Shown: positions 35,276-46,859, numbered from the stretch's first letter. The stretch: DNA of 64,000 bases from Roridomyces roridus (GCA_029378245.1 JARKIF010000045.1:1-64000), one strand, 5' to 3'. A program made the numbers and translations. The notes: a model not told the origin generated them from the letters alone.

Positions 35276-35711
35276 TCGCTATAAATTTCGTTTCGGGCAG
35301 TAGTTTCTCTTCGTACTTACTTACTTGTTATTGCGGGATCCAAAATTCACGTTTCTGTGGAATTATACGAAGAAGGAAGACCTATCGTAGAAGCAGAGGC
35401 TTTTCTCGCCGATCAATCTTTCATGGTTTTTGCATTGAACCTTCCCCACATTTCGCCTGTTTCCTCAATCATTGTCCTCTTTGACTATTTAAATAGACTG
35501 GAAAATGCCAGCCATCCATACGTTATTATCAGCCAGCCCTTTGTTCCATATGGTTCCCACGAGAAACTGAGGAAGGTTCAAATCTGTACCTTGACTCGAC
35601 GTCATAGGCCACCGAAGATCAAGGTTCACCTTTTTTTCGACGGTTTCCCGAGCACACCACTCAGCAGAATCCACTATGTACACGTGAACAGTGACACACA
35701 TAATATCATTC
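35276..35711. other. Convergent intergenic region
   Basis: A plus-strand frame from 35357 begins at a GTG and has no recognised family. It ends just after the stop of family 2 copy 3 on the other strand, and is not called as a gene. Confidence 0.4.
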
Positions 35712-37090
35712 TCAGCCTAAAGAAAAGATATGCTCTATAGTGTCGTCAAATGTAGCAAGATCCTTCAGCATGGGTATAGCATCCACTTTGTTCTCTTCCC
35801 AAAAGTCTCGTTCAAGCAACGCAGGTGAGAGCCCGAGCAGCGGAAGCGGCTCCTCCGGCGAGCGACTGCGTTTCCAACGCACGATCTCCTGAAGCACCTC
35901 GTACACTGCATCAACGTCCGAATCCAACGGCCACACCCCAAGAGTCTCCAAAAACGGGCACGGATCCGAACCCACGCCGAACAACTCTGAAAGTATGCGT
36001 GCCGTGAAACACTGTTTGACGAGGAGGAGGGTGTGAAGTTTTGCCACGGCGTGAAGAGGACGGGTGATAGGTGCGTAAGGATGATTCCCAATACAGTCTG
36101 ACTCGACATGTATGTTCGCAAAGGCGAGCCAGGTCAGGGAGGGCAAGCGAGAGAGTGGCGAGTCTGCGTTGCAGATGGCGGATATTTGGTCGCCGTGGGT
36201 GCCATGTATGACGAGAAAGGTGAGCGCCGGCATATTCAACGGAATCAACGTGTTGAGTACAGCGTTCTCAGTTTGGCCATAGAATTCCAAGCTGAGGTGC
36301 GTAAGCGAATGGCTCACGATGGTCTTGCGGAGTGTGCCACCGGAAAATACCATCGCACCGCTCCAGTCGAGGTGGAGGCTGGTCAACGCTTCCAGGGCTA
36401 CGGAGTTTTTGAAGAGGAATGCCCAGAGACTCGTGTTGTGTAAGGCGGCCGACCTGAGCACCCTGACATGAACGAGGGAAGATAGCAAGGATGGACGTAC
36501 GGTGCGACCCCAAATACAGCTCGTAAGCCGGAGATCTATGAGCCCGGGGGCATTCACGGCAGACAAGTCGACCACAGGATCGTCCGCTCCTTCTAGTTCA
36601 CTCCGGATGTCGAGATACTCCAAGGAGGGGCCAGGGCGTGCAGAAGTGTATCCAGGGCCAGATGCGACTCGAAGTAGATGATCAACGCCAACATTCGACT
36701 GACAAACCCCGGGTAAGCAAGCAGAGGAGGCTTTCAAGCTTGATATCGGATGCCCCGACTGACAAGGACACGCGAATTTTGTGTAGTCCAGATCGTGCGA
36801 TGTAGAGCTTGGATTTCTCGATGGAGCCAGTGCGGGGGAGTGCGGGAGAGGTCGACGAATCCAGATGTCGACAGAAGAAGCATTCATGGTGCAAGCGGCG
36901 GCAATGGGCAGACGAGGGACCAACGAGGGACATGATCCATTGGGGAGGCTCCGGGACGGGAAAGTCGTCTGTTGGGGGATTCGCAGATCATTGACACTGG
37001 AGGGATTTCGACCATGATGAGTATGGGTGCTGGAGTCGCGATGTGGGCCATGGAAGGGAAGAGGAAGAAGACGACTCGATTTACGTAACA
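35712..37090 (-). pseudogene. Family 2 F-box protein, copy 3, N-terminus scrambled
   Basis: From about 36620 down to 35712 the minus-strand frame follows copies 1 and 2 without a stop (PSLEYLDIRSELEGADDPVV, SHSLTHLSLEFYGQTENAVL, DPCPFLETLGVWPLDSDVDA). Upstream the F-box part is spread over more than one frame. Pieces such as KLYIARSGLHKIRVSLSVG are shifted from the main frame and the LRLPDEL core is not recognisable. The 5' boundary is approximate. The copy sits next to family 1 copy C, in convergent orientation. Confidence 0.78.
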
Positions 37091-37106
37091 TTAGCTGCTG
37101 ACGCAA

Positions 37107-38171
37107 TGCATACCAAGGCCGCGACTACTACCTAAAGCTTTGGACTGAACCTTTCGCTCGCTGGCCAGCGAGCCGCACCGTCCTTGTCCGAAAGTACCGC
37201 TGCTTCCACTACTCCAGTATCGACCTGCATCCACTTGACGTGAAACGCATCGCCTTCCGCCCAAAGTCCACGCCTTTCACACCGCCCGCCCCGAGTCCCC
37301 GACCTTCACAACTCGTCAGCCCTCGCCGCGGGTAGACCCGACTGCCTTGTCGTATGTAGTGTCCGAGCGCCATCTTCCGTCAACGCTGCCACGATAACGC
37401 GCCGCGAGGAGGGCTCAACCCCGGCAGCAGAGGAGACCTCCTCGTCGATCTGGTCGTAGCGCGCAAAGTCGAGAAGGCGAGGAAGAGAGGACGTAGAGTG
37501 GGGAGAGAGGGAAGTGGAAGGCAGACAAATACCCTCCGCGGGCAACAGCTATGCCTGTCCGACACAAGTCCACGAATTCCTTCGGCTCCCATCCGGCTCG
37601 AGGTAACGCGCGCGCCACACCCACTCAATCCAGTCCCATCCTTCTCAGGTAAAGACATCCACCGAATCCTTCTGCTGCTGGCCCGCTGGTCCACCAGCCC
37701 GCCCCATCGCGTTAGACTCGACTTGGTCTCGTCGTAGGTAGTGTCTGGCGACGGTCGAAGAGAAGCTCCTCCTAGTCGATCCCGTGGTTGCGCGCAACGT
37801 CGACGAGGCGGGGAGGGAGGAGGGAGAGGGAGAGGGGAGAGGGGCGTCGCGTACGAAGGTAAGGTAGACCGTAGAGGAGTGTATCGTATACTGGAGACGC
37901 ATATGAGGATGATATTCGTGTGGGTATTGTCGTCCTCGTCCTCGTCGAGGACTGCAAGATAGGGACGACTGGCGCCGAGCTCGATGAGCACCAGCGTTAA
38001 GGCCAGACGCAGGGTCAGCATCAGCATAGGAAGCTCGTTCTTAGTAAATGCAAGGTCGGGGAGAGGGGGAGCGAGTGGAAGAGGAAGGGGGTGTGGTGCG
38101 CATGTATGAATCGTACTGGGTGCGGCGCGAATCCCATTCGGCGGGTTAGGACGAGCCCGCCCATGTCGCCG
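37107..38171. other. Low-complexity region with a diverged duplication
   Basis: Around 37349-37545 and 37735-37830, two stretches share GTCGTA.GTAGTGTC, and on the minus strand both encode a SLP.RL.D.AR...ID string. They look like an old duplication about 390 bp apart. A 215-codon minus-strand frame (37380-38027) starts with a hydrophobic MLMLTLRLALTLVLIELGA but becomes proline/serine/arginine-rich and resembles no known protein. No gene is called. Confidence 0.35.
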
Positions 38172-38769
38172 TCAGAGGCCGCGCAGCCTCGCGAGCTCTT
38201 GCAGTAAAAAAGAAGCTGCGGGGAGAATACCAGGTATGAGTACCGAAAGGAAAGGAAAGGACGAACGACATACGGGCATTATCCGGCTCGGGCACCTCAT
38301 CCTCTTCATCTGAGACCGATACGCATGAGCGAGCCGCAGACAAAGAAACGACGAGAGATGACATACCTCGCTCCAGCGCCCGCGCATGAGGATTCCGATG
38401 CTCGACCCTCGCAACAGCGTACCCAAAGTCCCTGACTTTGACGCCCTCCGCGACGAGAGTCCCGTGAATCTTCCTAGAGTCTCCGGGGTCGCCAAACCGG
38501 TCTGGAGTGGGGTCACGAACGCGACCGCCGAACATTTCCCGCAGAGTCAGAGGCGGTGGCAACGCTGGAGCATCAGGCTGCTCGGGTGTGGGCTTGTACG
38601 GCCGAAGCTGGATGCCAGCAGCGTCGACAGGGCCGACTTTCTTCCAGATGACGAGTGTACCCGAGACTTTGGTGGTGAGCTTGGCTTTGAAGCCAAAGCC
38701 GACGACTTGCACGGTGCGCTGGGAGTGCTCGGTGACGGAGATGGGGATGGTGAAAGTGGGCGACGACAT
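38172..38769 (-). CDS. Uncharacterised 160-residue protein, three exons
   Basis: ATG at 38769 (MSSPTFTIPISVTEHSQRTV). Exons 38769-38367, 38309-38274 and 38215-38172 are joined by introns of 57 and 58 nt with GTATGT donors and CAG acceptors. The sum is 483 bases, giving 160 residues. The N-terminal 60 residues alternate hydrophobic and polar (VVGFGFKAKLTTKVSGTLVI), suggesting a beta-rich fold. A proline-rich turn follows (PTPEQPDAPALPPPLTL), and the end is a short acidic exon and a leucine-rich helix (PSFLLQELARLRGL). No known family is recognised. The consistent splicing and clean end argue that it is a real gene. Confidence 0.6.
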
Positions 38770-40680
38770 GGGGGTAGTGATAAGAGGCTGCCTTGTCCTG
38801 TTTTAAGCGTATTCGAGAACAATAGGCCCGCAGGCCAAAGCGTGTAGCCGAATCGCATGCTCATCACGATGCGTACAGGCCCGCGCTCGCAACGACTTGC
38901 GTCGGGAGACTTTGGGCGAGGATGGTCGGTGACAAGACGGGATTAGTGCGAGGGATTGCAGCGCATGTCGTCATCCCGTATCTGTGCCACGGATACCGAC
39001 GCCAGAGTGCAATCGAGGCCCAGTCGGATGAATCGGAAGAGATGAGACGGACTGCGATTCGTATGTGGGTACGTAAACGAGGGCGTCGGAGGCAGCCTTC
39101 CAGTCACCGACACCGTCGCTGGCAGACAATCTCAGAGCGGAAAAAAGTGAGATACTTCTTAAAACGCACCTCGAAAGCCTCGCTCGATCTCATGCATTCT
39201 CTCCTGCGCTTGAAACGGCGCGCGCATGGGCTGGCTGCTTGAGGGTGGCTGGCTGGAAGCTGGGGCCACTAGTACATACTGCCGACCATTGACAGTCACC
39301 ACAGACTCTAGTGGATGACGTCGACCCTGGCTGTCGTTGTCGACGCAGTCGATGCCATCTTCCCCATTTCTGGCCGGGCTTTGAAGAACGAAGGTTCCCG
39401 TTGGAGGTTGCGTGGAGGTCGAGCGACGCAAAGGGGCGGATCACTGGATCAGGCATCCGAGTTTGCCGACTCCCTTTGATTCTTTCCACTGCACTCGCTT
39501 GAAAGAACTCCATCTTGGGGCGACTGAAGCAGGCTCGAGAAGTGCTCAACTTTTCCGAGGATTCTTCCTGTACTTGAACACGATCTGCCTGGAGCGATAC
39601 CTAACTTTTTCGAGGATAATCGGATTCGCAATGCTCGGAGCCTTTATGCTCCTGCCACTCCTTCCTACTCCTTCGTCTCTCAACACCATGACAAGTTTGA
39701 CCGATTTCAGATTGCAAGACTCGAAACGCAGCGCTGATAGGCAAGCAAGAACGAAGATAATCCCACTCTGTCCAACAATCAAGTCCATTCGAGAATCGAG
39801 CGCACAACGCCGACCCAAGGCTTCCGCAAACGATACCGGGAGCTGACCAGAAACATCGCGCAAGACAAGGACTCGAAGCGGCCCACTGTATAGCTGCTCC
39901 ACAATTCGTCAACTCGCAATAAATACTTGACTTCTGGGTCAGCGACGTCACTCAACCAAAAACCGTCCTCCCATATGCATCCTATCGAACGAACTTTTCT
40001 TTTCCTTCTTGGGATACGTTTCCGCCGCACCCAACACAATCTGACTCAATGACCGAAACACGCTTGGATACTAGAATCGGATGATGTTTTCGTGGACGAT
40101 GGCGACTTGATATCTCCTCCCCTTCCGCTTTCTCCGGACTCTGAGAACTGCTCGCCCTGCCGCAGATCTGCAGCTCTCCGAAGATTATGTTCAGGCCAGC
40201 GCTCAGAGCTTTTTCGCAGCATTACAGGGAACGACTCGGAAGCGAAGAGAGATCCCAGCCCGTTCGAATGATCTGCGTGAGCTCGGCTGGTATGCGGTAC
40301 GTTTTGGAGATGACTCTGTCTGGTGATCTGCCTGCCTGGAGCGATTCAGGTTGCCTCAAGGACGCGCCACTAATATCTCAATGCTCAGCTCTGGTGTTCC
40401 TTTACCGATCGTTTCCTCTCGTGCGATCTGCGTCTCCATCAGATGGATTCAAATGGACAAGAACGAAGATTCAAAACCTGTACTATCCATTTGAACGACG
40501 CCTCCGGCCCAACGAAAGTTTGGAATACACTCACGAAGGAAATCGATGAGAAAGGCCGCGGAAGACACCACAGGGACTCGACGCGGTTCACTGCAATACA
40601 ATTAGGAAATACCTTGCATCTCAACGTTCCACAACGGTGTAAACCAAGCGCATACAGGAAAGAATACTGCCCTTCGACGT
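38770..40680. other. No supported gene
   Basis: Several protein-like but unassigned minus-strand pieces occur: VTVNGRQYVLVAPASSQPPS near 39250 and KYLLRVDELWSSYTVGRFES near 39910. On the plus strand the piece SEDYVQASAQSFFAALQGTT lies near 40180. They could be exons of unknown genes or decayed ones; splice joints could not be fixed. Confidence 0.3.
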
Positions 40681-41265
40681 ACGGTTCGAACAAATGGGTC
40701 GAACCAAACTTTGCCCGAACGTGGCTTATCGTCGGCCTCAATTATGCATCTCAGCTGCTCATAGTCACACATTCGAACTTCACTATAAGCAAGAGCCCTT
40801 GACCTTCTGGATGGTCAAAAAAAATGCGACGCCAGTCACCCAGCCTCGAGTCAAGATATCAGCATTCTCTCCCCCCGTGCCGCTGGGTGTGCTACTTTCA
40901 ACACCGCACCAATCCCAGTACATAATACTTTCTTTCGATGCTCCTCCCACGGGCATATCATTCGCCGGGTGCCTACGGTACCGGTTCGAACAAATCGAAC
41001 TTTGCCCAAACTTGGCTCATCGTCGATGTCAACTTTGCATATCAGTTGCTTACATCCACACTGGAGCTGGAATGAGCCAGAGTCCTTGGCCATGCGGGAA
41101 ACCTGAATAAAAATGTACATACCGTAGCCACCCGCAAGTCACCCAGCCTCGAATCGAACGAGGGACAGTCTTGAACGTTTGAACTGCCGCTGTTGAAGAT
41201 ATGCTGATGGCATTCTCCCTGGGTGTGCTACTTTCAACGCGCGCATTGCTGTAATATTTCTTGTC
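40681..41265 (-). repeat. About 300-bp tandem duplication carrying Pol III-like repeat
   Basis: Two copies, starting CGGTTCGAACAAAT at 40681 and 40981, share several ordered blocks: TCATCGTCG or TTATCGTCG, AGTCACCCAGCCTCGA, and CTGGGTGTGCTACTTTCAAC. The first copy has lost about 40 bases around the tRNA-like T arm. Read on the minus strand, each has CTCGAGGCTGGGTGACT, then a T run (minus strand of 40817-40824 and 41109-41113). These T runs could stop RNA polymerase III. Confidence 0.6.
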
Positions 41266-41343
41266 TTTGGGGGGTGGAACCGAATCCCTATGCCCACGGA
41301 ACTGAAAAAAAAAAAATGGGGTACAACACCAGACCAACTACAT

Positions 41344-41420
41344 ACCCAGTCTCGAATCGAACGAGAGCCATCCGCGTATGCGCGTGGACCAACTGGATGA
41401 ATTCCTCAGTCGGACTGGGT
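41344..41420 (-). ncRNA. 77-nt tRNA-like, Pol III-type repeat
   Basis: On the minus strand the 77 bases start ACCCAGT and end ACTGGGT, a perfect 7-bp acceptor-like stem. Near the 3' end TCTCGTTCGATTCGAGA makes a perfect 5-bp T stem with a 7-base TTCGATT loop, which is also the B box. CATCCAGTTGG about 20 bases from the start resembles an A box. A 12-base T run lies 27 bases downstream (complement of 41305-41316). The D arm has about 12 extra bases, and the anticodon-like arm is imperfect. It is thus probably a tRNA-derived SINE head and not a working tRNA. Confidence 0.6.
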
Positions 41421-41705
41421 CATTCCATTTCTGGGTATTGGGAATTGAGTCCCGTCACAGTATGCAGACGAATAAATCGGGGAACGCATGACATCCGATT
41501 TCAACTCATGCGGGAACCGCCTCCCGGATGCTTCACTCGCATGAGCCTGTGGGGATCAGAAACTATTGAATTCGGCAGCAGTCCCGACATTTGGCGGCAT
41601 CTCTTGTGATTGGGGATGAATTGAAGCTGTGTGCCACGTTATGTTGAGAAGATCACCAAAATGTAACGCTAGAGGGCACTGAAAAATGCGAAGGTGAGCG
41701 GCATG

Positions 41706-41782
41706 GCCCAATTTCGAGTCGAACGAGAGCCTTGCCCATGTGCGGATGGACTAATTAGATCAATTGCTCAGTCGGACTGGGC
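41706..41782 (-). ncRNA. 77-nt tRNA-like, Pol III-type repeat, second copy
   Basis: Same length and order as the copy at 41344. On the minus strand it runs GCCCAGTCCGACTGAG to GCTCTCGTTCGACTCGA, with TTGGGC closing the acceptor-like stem (one weak pair). The A-box-like part is more diverged (TCTAATTAGTCC). A T5 run lies 19 bases downstream (complement of 41682-41686). Confidence 0.55.
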
Positions 41783-41910
41783 TGTTGCATTCGAGTACTT
41801 AGGATTGAATAAACGGATATGAGTACCGCATAGCTTCGAGTCTCAAGTTCCGAACGAATATAACCTGTAGAGATTATTGAAACTACGTAGCATTGGGACC
41901 ATCGGATAAT

Positions 41911-44900
41911 TCAAATCGTGTGATTAGGAATGTTCTCCTGCACCTGGAAATGAAGGCTGGTATACCAATTGAGGGTCGGGTCGGTCAGTGCCGGGCTGCG
42001 AATCATCCTCTTCTGAACCGCAATCGGCTTGAACCTGCTCGCACAAAGCATCAGAACGCCAGACTCTCCGGGACCACGCGGATTTACTCACCTAACCTCC
42101 TTCTCTACCGCACCGGGAATCGCATGCGGGCCCTCGTTATGGGCCGCAACAAGGACGGTGGCGAAATCCTCCTGCCCATGTGTGTTGCGCTTGAGCATTT
42201 CCCGCTGCTGCATGTGCATACCCAGAAGGTTCCCAGCTCCATTCGTCGCAGTGACCTCGGCCGCAAGTCCCATCATGGCGTACATCTGGAGCATCGGTGT
42301 CCCAACGGCCGACACGAGGTCGAAACGCGCGCCAGCCTCGGTGTGTGGACGTGGGCGGAGGTTGATGACGAGTCCAAAGTTGTCAATGTTCGACGGGTGC
42401 GCGTTGAGCTCAAGGGCGACTATGGTGGCGCAAACGAGGGAGCCATTGAAGCGGGCGGTCCAGAAGCGAAGGTGGCGCTGGAGAGGAGGCTCGGCTTGAG
42501 AGTCGCGCATAAACGATGCGGCGAGCAGACAGGTAGATTTGTGTTGCGGCCAGTCTTGTCTTTGACATTCCTTGCTCTGTGGGGCATCAGCTTCGCGATG
42601 AGTGAGACATTCGAGGGGAAGCGCACGCAGTACATGACCGTCCTTGTAGAGTCAGTTGGTCCTCCCAATCCACTGCGGTTGAAGAGACTCACTTGCACCG
42701 CCCACATTTACTCAAGTTCCTGTCGCTATGGCAGTCCCGTCTGTCGCACCTCCGTACCGCAATTGACAAAGTCTCGAGATCCAGGTTCAGATCACCGGCC
42801 GAGACGTCTTCCGCGGCGATGACTGTGCGAGTCAGAGTAAGTATCTGCTCATGGAAGTAGGGCTCCGACCCGACCGTCAAAATGACGGGTCAACGAGCCG
42901 TCACGACGGGTGCCGGCCCGGCCGTACAGCCCTTTGAAGCCACAATTTTGACGGCCGGGTCCGGGTCCGGTTCCTTGGCTGACGGGGTACCCGTTCCCGG
43001 CCGTCGACGGGCCATGACCATCAGGAAAAATTCACTCGACAATGTGGTTCAACATAGCTTACACAGAGCGTGTAGTGCCATCGACATCCCCCCAGTTTAT
43101 AGCACTCTGTAGCACAGACCTTGATTGACACATGCCTACAAAGATCTTCATATCTTGCCGACTGATTGATGTAGAGGCGTAGATCGGTAGGAGGGTAGCT
43201 CAATGTCAACAGACATAGATCTGCATGGAGGTCATGAGATTCACCATACTCGAGGCATCAATTGAATACTTAGGTACCATCCAAAGGAAAGAGAAAAAAC
43301 AATAATATTTGCACAGGGACGATCTACGCCTTGTATTCTGTCCATCTCCTCATCATCATCCACCTCCACCTCCCCGTCCGAGGACTCCCACGATACGTAC
43401 GACAAGCGGTGAATGGAAGTGATGTCGATGCTTGCAGTTGGAAACAATTCCTGTTCGATGCGGGATGTGTGTGCGGGGCGGAAGGATCGGGGAGGTGATG
43501 ATGATGTTATGCCGGAGCGGGAACGAGGCAGGGGAAAGAGATGACAGCGAGGAGAGGATGGAGGCGATGTGTTGATGCCAACGAGGAAAGAGGCGCGAAG
43601 AGGAGAGAGATAACAGGGAGGGAATAATGTGATGTGCTTCTTGACGTGAGGGGAGGCGAGGGTGTGACGACGGACGACGGCAAGTGAAGGGACACGTGCC
43701 TGGAGTCGATTAACGGGTGGGCGGTAGAGGAGGGAAAGTGAGGCCGACGCCGGATTCGCTGCCCCTCACTCCAAGCTGATATGATAGTGAGCAACATTGT
43801 TGGTGAGGTCCACCGATTACACACCGAGACCGGGAGATAGCACGGAAGCCTCCATTCCGCCAGAGTGGCATTCATGCCTAGCTTGAAAAAGGTATGGCGA
43901 GGGAGCGAGGCTGGGATTGGGTGAACGCGCGGCTGAATGACGATGCTGAGCAGGGAAGCTGGAACAACATGAGGCATACCGGCGACGAGATCAGCGCCAA
44001 GAGGACGCACCATCATCATGCACAGAAAGCCGCGGGGTGGATGCGACAACAATGGAAGAAGAAGCAGGACGGGAGGAAGGGCGAAGCTGGGCAAAGAGAT
44101 GAAGGAAGGAAAGAAAGAGTTGTTGACGGCCGCTGGCGTCTTTCCGAATGCAGGCATCAACATGGTCATGTGCACACCGGCCATGGAAATGCCGGCGACA
44201 CATGATCTCGGCAACCGACTTGTGTGAGAATTTTGAAGTGTCCCTTGCCCTAAGCGGCCACAGTCCGCACAACACACCGATACTCCCTCCCTTGCAGGTC
44301 TCTGATCGGCACGTATACGGCACCCCAGGCCACAAGGCCGGCCTCGGCGCTGATACGACTGGTATCCGCGCAGGCGTGTAAACAGCGCAAAATCGAGATT
44401 TGGTACGCATACCAGCACCCCTCGATCCGGTGGTAGAATGATAGGAATAGAGCTGAGCTCCGAGCTGCTATTCAAATGTGTTCACGATGCATTGAGAGAG
44501 TTTCCAGTACACTACGCTTGGCTGTTCGATCAGGAGTCGGTTGTAGTGACTCGAATAGGCTTCCCGCGGGGACTCAGATATGCGGAGATACAGATATCAA
44601 GGAGATATAACAAGCCCAGACAATATGTCAAGCATTGGTCGAGAGTACCACAGGATATTCATAGTTGGCGTGCAGTTGCACCAAGATTGATGTATATTAA
44701 TTGAGCGGGAGTGCTTTCCTCGAAGAGATAGCCTCCGCGGAAGTGTCCGAGATGATGTATACAGTTGCTGTTGCAGCGGGATGGTGTGTCAAGCGGTTGT
44801 TGAGCAATGTGGACTCGAGCCACAGAGTGGTGTTGCCTTTGCAGTTTAGGATCCAAGAGGAGAATGACCCCGAGGGGTACTTTGCGGACTGAACATCCAG

Positions 44901-46859
44901 AAAGGAAATGACAAGTGGGCGAGTCGAACTCGTGCACTGGTACTAGTGTTTGATCATGTGATCACGGAACGGAGCGGAGCTGCGGCAGACGATCAAAGCG
45001 ATGATCGGACATCACGGTCTGGACCAGGGCACAGGGTTGGCCCAGGGTTTCACCGCAGTCATGGCTAGCATGTCAGGATCTGCGCCAAGGCGGAATTGGA
45101 CCAATCAGAAGAGCTGTCAAGGAGTGACACACACGTTGGGAGCCAGAAATAGCCTCGAGGACATAATCAGGATGATGCACACCCGAGGGAAGGGACAATC
45201 TTTAGTCATAGTAGTTTAGACACGCCAAGCATGTAGAAAAGTATATAAACCCCACGGAACCTGAGGGTACAGGATCACATCATGCCCCCCCCTTCTAGGG
45301 ACTCATGGGCATTGGTGTGGTCTTGTGTCTTCCTCGGAGATTTGTTGATTACATTCTTCTTGGTAGTAGCAATACAAAGCACTTGTTTGGGTATAACTGA
45401 GGGATCTAAGTCAAGCTATAGACTTCTTGAGTTGTATTGAGTGTGTCTCCTAAAGGGCACTACTCTTCCTACACTTGCATTTAAAGGTACCCGGGCTCTG
45501 GTCCAACCTGGGTCAGCTGCAGAAGCATACTTAAGGGGTAGTGGGTTGCCCTCTGCTCTGTAGTTCCTCTCCATGTTGTATTGGGGTTGTATTGGTTTTG
45601 ATTTGGTCGATGATAAACAGGAACAGAGTCAATTGGGACTTGTTGGGTCGGGTCATCGACTCCTCGAACTGGTTCGGGGCTTGTGTTTGGTTTTCAATCT
45701 ACAATATAAAAAGACTTATTGCTGCATTGCAAACCCTTGTGTCGTATTCGAGTATAAAGCCTTGCAGTAGGCCTCTTGAAAGAGACATAGTCGGTCCGAG
45801 GACTTGTTCGAGAAGCTGAACAAAGACCAAAACCGTTGATATCAAGTGAGCTGTATGCTCCGCGGAGCTGCTTCAAGTCGAGCGGGACGTTCAATCTTAC
45901 CTATATACTTTAGGGTGACCCCGAACTCAACCGTAGTCGAAGTTGACTGGCCCTGGCTGGGGTGTCGGATGTTTGGTTGTTGGTTGTTATGGTGTTGGGG
46001 TTTTGTGGGTTTGTTGCCTTTTGGGTAGCACTCCGCAGACTCAGCCATTGCTGCTCCACATTCACACTTCACTGGTGCGCAGTTACAGACGTTTCAGCGC
46101 GATGAAGGTACTTATTGCCACCGTCAATTTCAGTATTCTGGTCGGAATCCAGTACCACAATCTGCCCTGAATTGAAGCTTTTTTGAGCTATGCACAAGCC
46201 TGATTTTAGTCACCATGGTTACATTTCTCTGAGCTACACCCAAGTATCTGACATATGTCCTAGTAACGCATGCCTGAAGTAAGATTGCACAGCAGAAATG
46301 TGGCACCGGTTGACATTGATCTACATCTTCTGTTGCATTAACTACCACGCCTACAGATGTTACACAGCCGAGGCACAGAACTATGCCGTGCGATGATGCG
46401 CATCGTATCCTTGGCGGGCCGCAATTATTTTTGCAATTTTTCCTGATGACGGGTGGTGACGGGTCCTCGGCTAACTACCCATGCTGAGCTGCCATCATCA
46501 CTTGATGCTCCAGGGGTAGCGCACCTGGGTCATCGGCAATCTTCCTGATGGCCACTACTGCGCTTCTGGAGGCTTCCCGAGTGAGTACCAATCCGTAATT
46601 TTGACTTCAGCATCACGTTCACATCAATCTGATGGTCGATCTAGCTGGAGGCACGGGCTGTCACCGCTCTAACCCGTCATGACGGCCGTGACGGGTCTGA
46701 CGGGTGCCACCCGGCCGTTTTGAGGCCTCGCAACATGGTCTGACGGCCGGGTGGGGCCCGTCCGACCTTCCATGACGGCCGTCAGAGCGACGGCCGGGTC
46801 GGAGCCCTACATGGAAGGCGTGAGGACTGACTTGTCGGCCTCAGAACGAGTTGGGGCAT
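41911..46859 (-). CDS. MYND zinc-finger protein with a transposon in intron 1
   Basis: Five exons (46859-46832, 42822-42693, 42642-42627, 42576-42092, 42034-41911) sum to 783 bases, giving 260 residues. Exon 1 encodes MPQLVLRPT; the joint to exon 2 reads RPTIIAAEDVSAGDL. The MYND finger spans exons 2-4: CDRRDCHSDRNLSKCGRC, then KTVMYCSKECQRQDW and PQHKSTC. This supplies the cysteines and histidine for two zinc ions, with a 16-base exon coding for TVMYC. The first pair is spaced CX4C where CX2C is usual. The later part (NAHPSNIDNFGLVINLRPR) is a conserved tail seen in fungal MYND proteins. Introns 2-4 are 50, 50 and 57 nt. Intron 1 would be 49 nt but now holds a 3,952-bp hAT element plus 8-bp duplication. 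MYND fingers bind proline-rich peptides; the partner is unknown. Expression may be impaired. Confidence 0.85.
42858..46809. mobile_element. 3,952-bp hAT-type element with 8-bp target duplication
   Basis: The ends are TAGGGCTCCGACCC and its reverse complement; 20 of the 21 outermost bases match. CATGGAAG is duplicated exactly on both sides (42850-42857 and 46810-46817), and 8-bp duplications with TAGGG-type ends mark the hAT superfamily. Subterminal parts at both ends are packed with GACGGGTC/GACCCGTC and GACGGCCG motifs, likely transposase sites. No frame inside resembles a hAT transposase, so it is non-autonomous. The interior holds a minus-strand 322-codon low-complexity frame (43507-44475), a possible B-box-like AGTTCGACTCG (minus strand, about 44915), and T/G-rich sequence with a TATATAAA at 45241. 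Confidence 0.92.

Noticed and set aside
37380..38027. 215-codon minus-strand frame with a signal-like start
   Set aside because: After the first 40 codons it is compositionally biased and crosses a diverged DNA duplication; no intron or family support.
41893..42822. 309-codon plus-strand frame
   Set aside because: It is antisense to the MYND gene, whose exons, zinc ligands and splice signals fit precisely on the minus strand.
43507..44475. 322-codon minus-strand frame inside the large hAT element, tested as a transposase
   Set aside because: Low-complexity serine/proline/leucine composition with no hAT dimerisation or catalytic motif.
44905..44945. tRNA gene suggested by AGTTCGACTCG on the minus strand
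   Set aside because: Matches only the B box; no acceptor or anticodon stem could be drawn.
45240..45860. Possible solo LTR (TATATAAA, T/G-rich body, TTGATATCAAG resembling a primer site)
   Set aside because: No TG..CA ends, no flanking duplication and no second LTR could be found.
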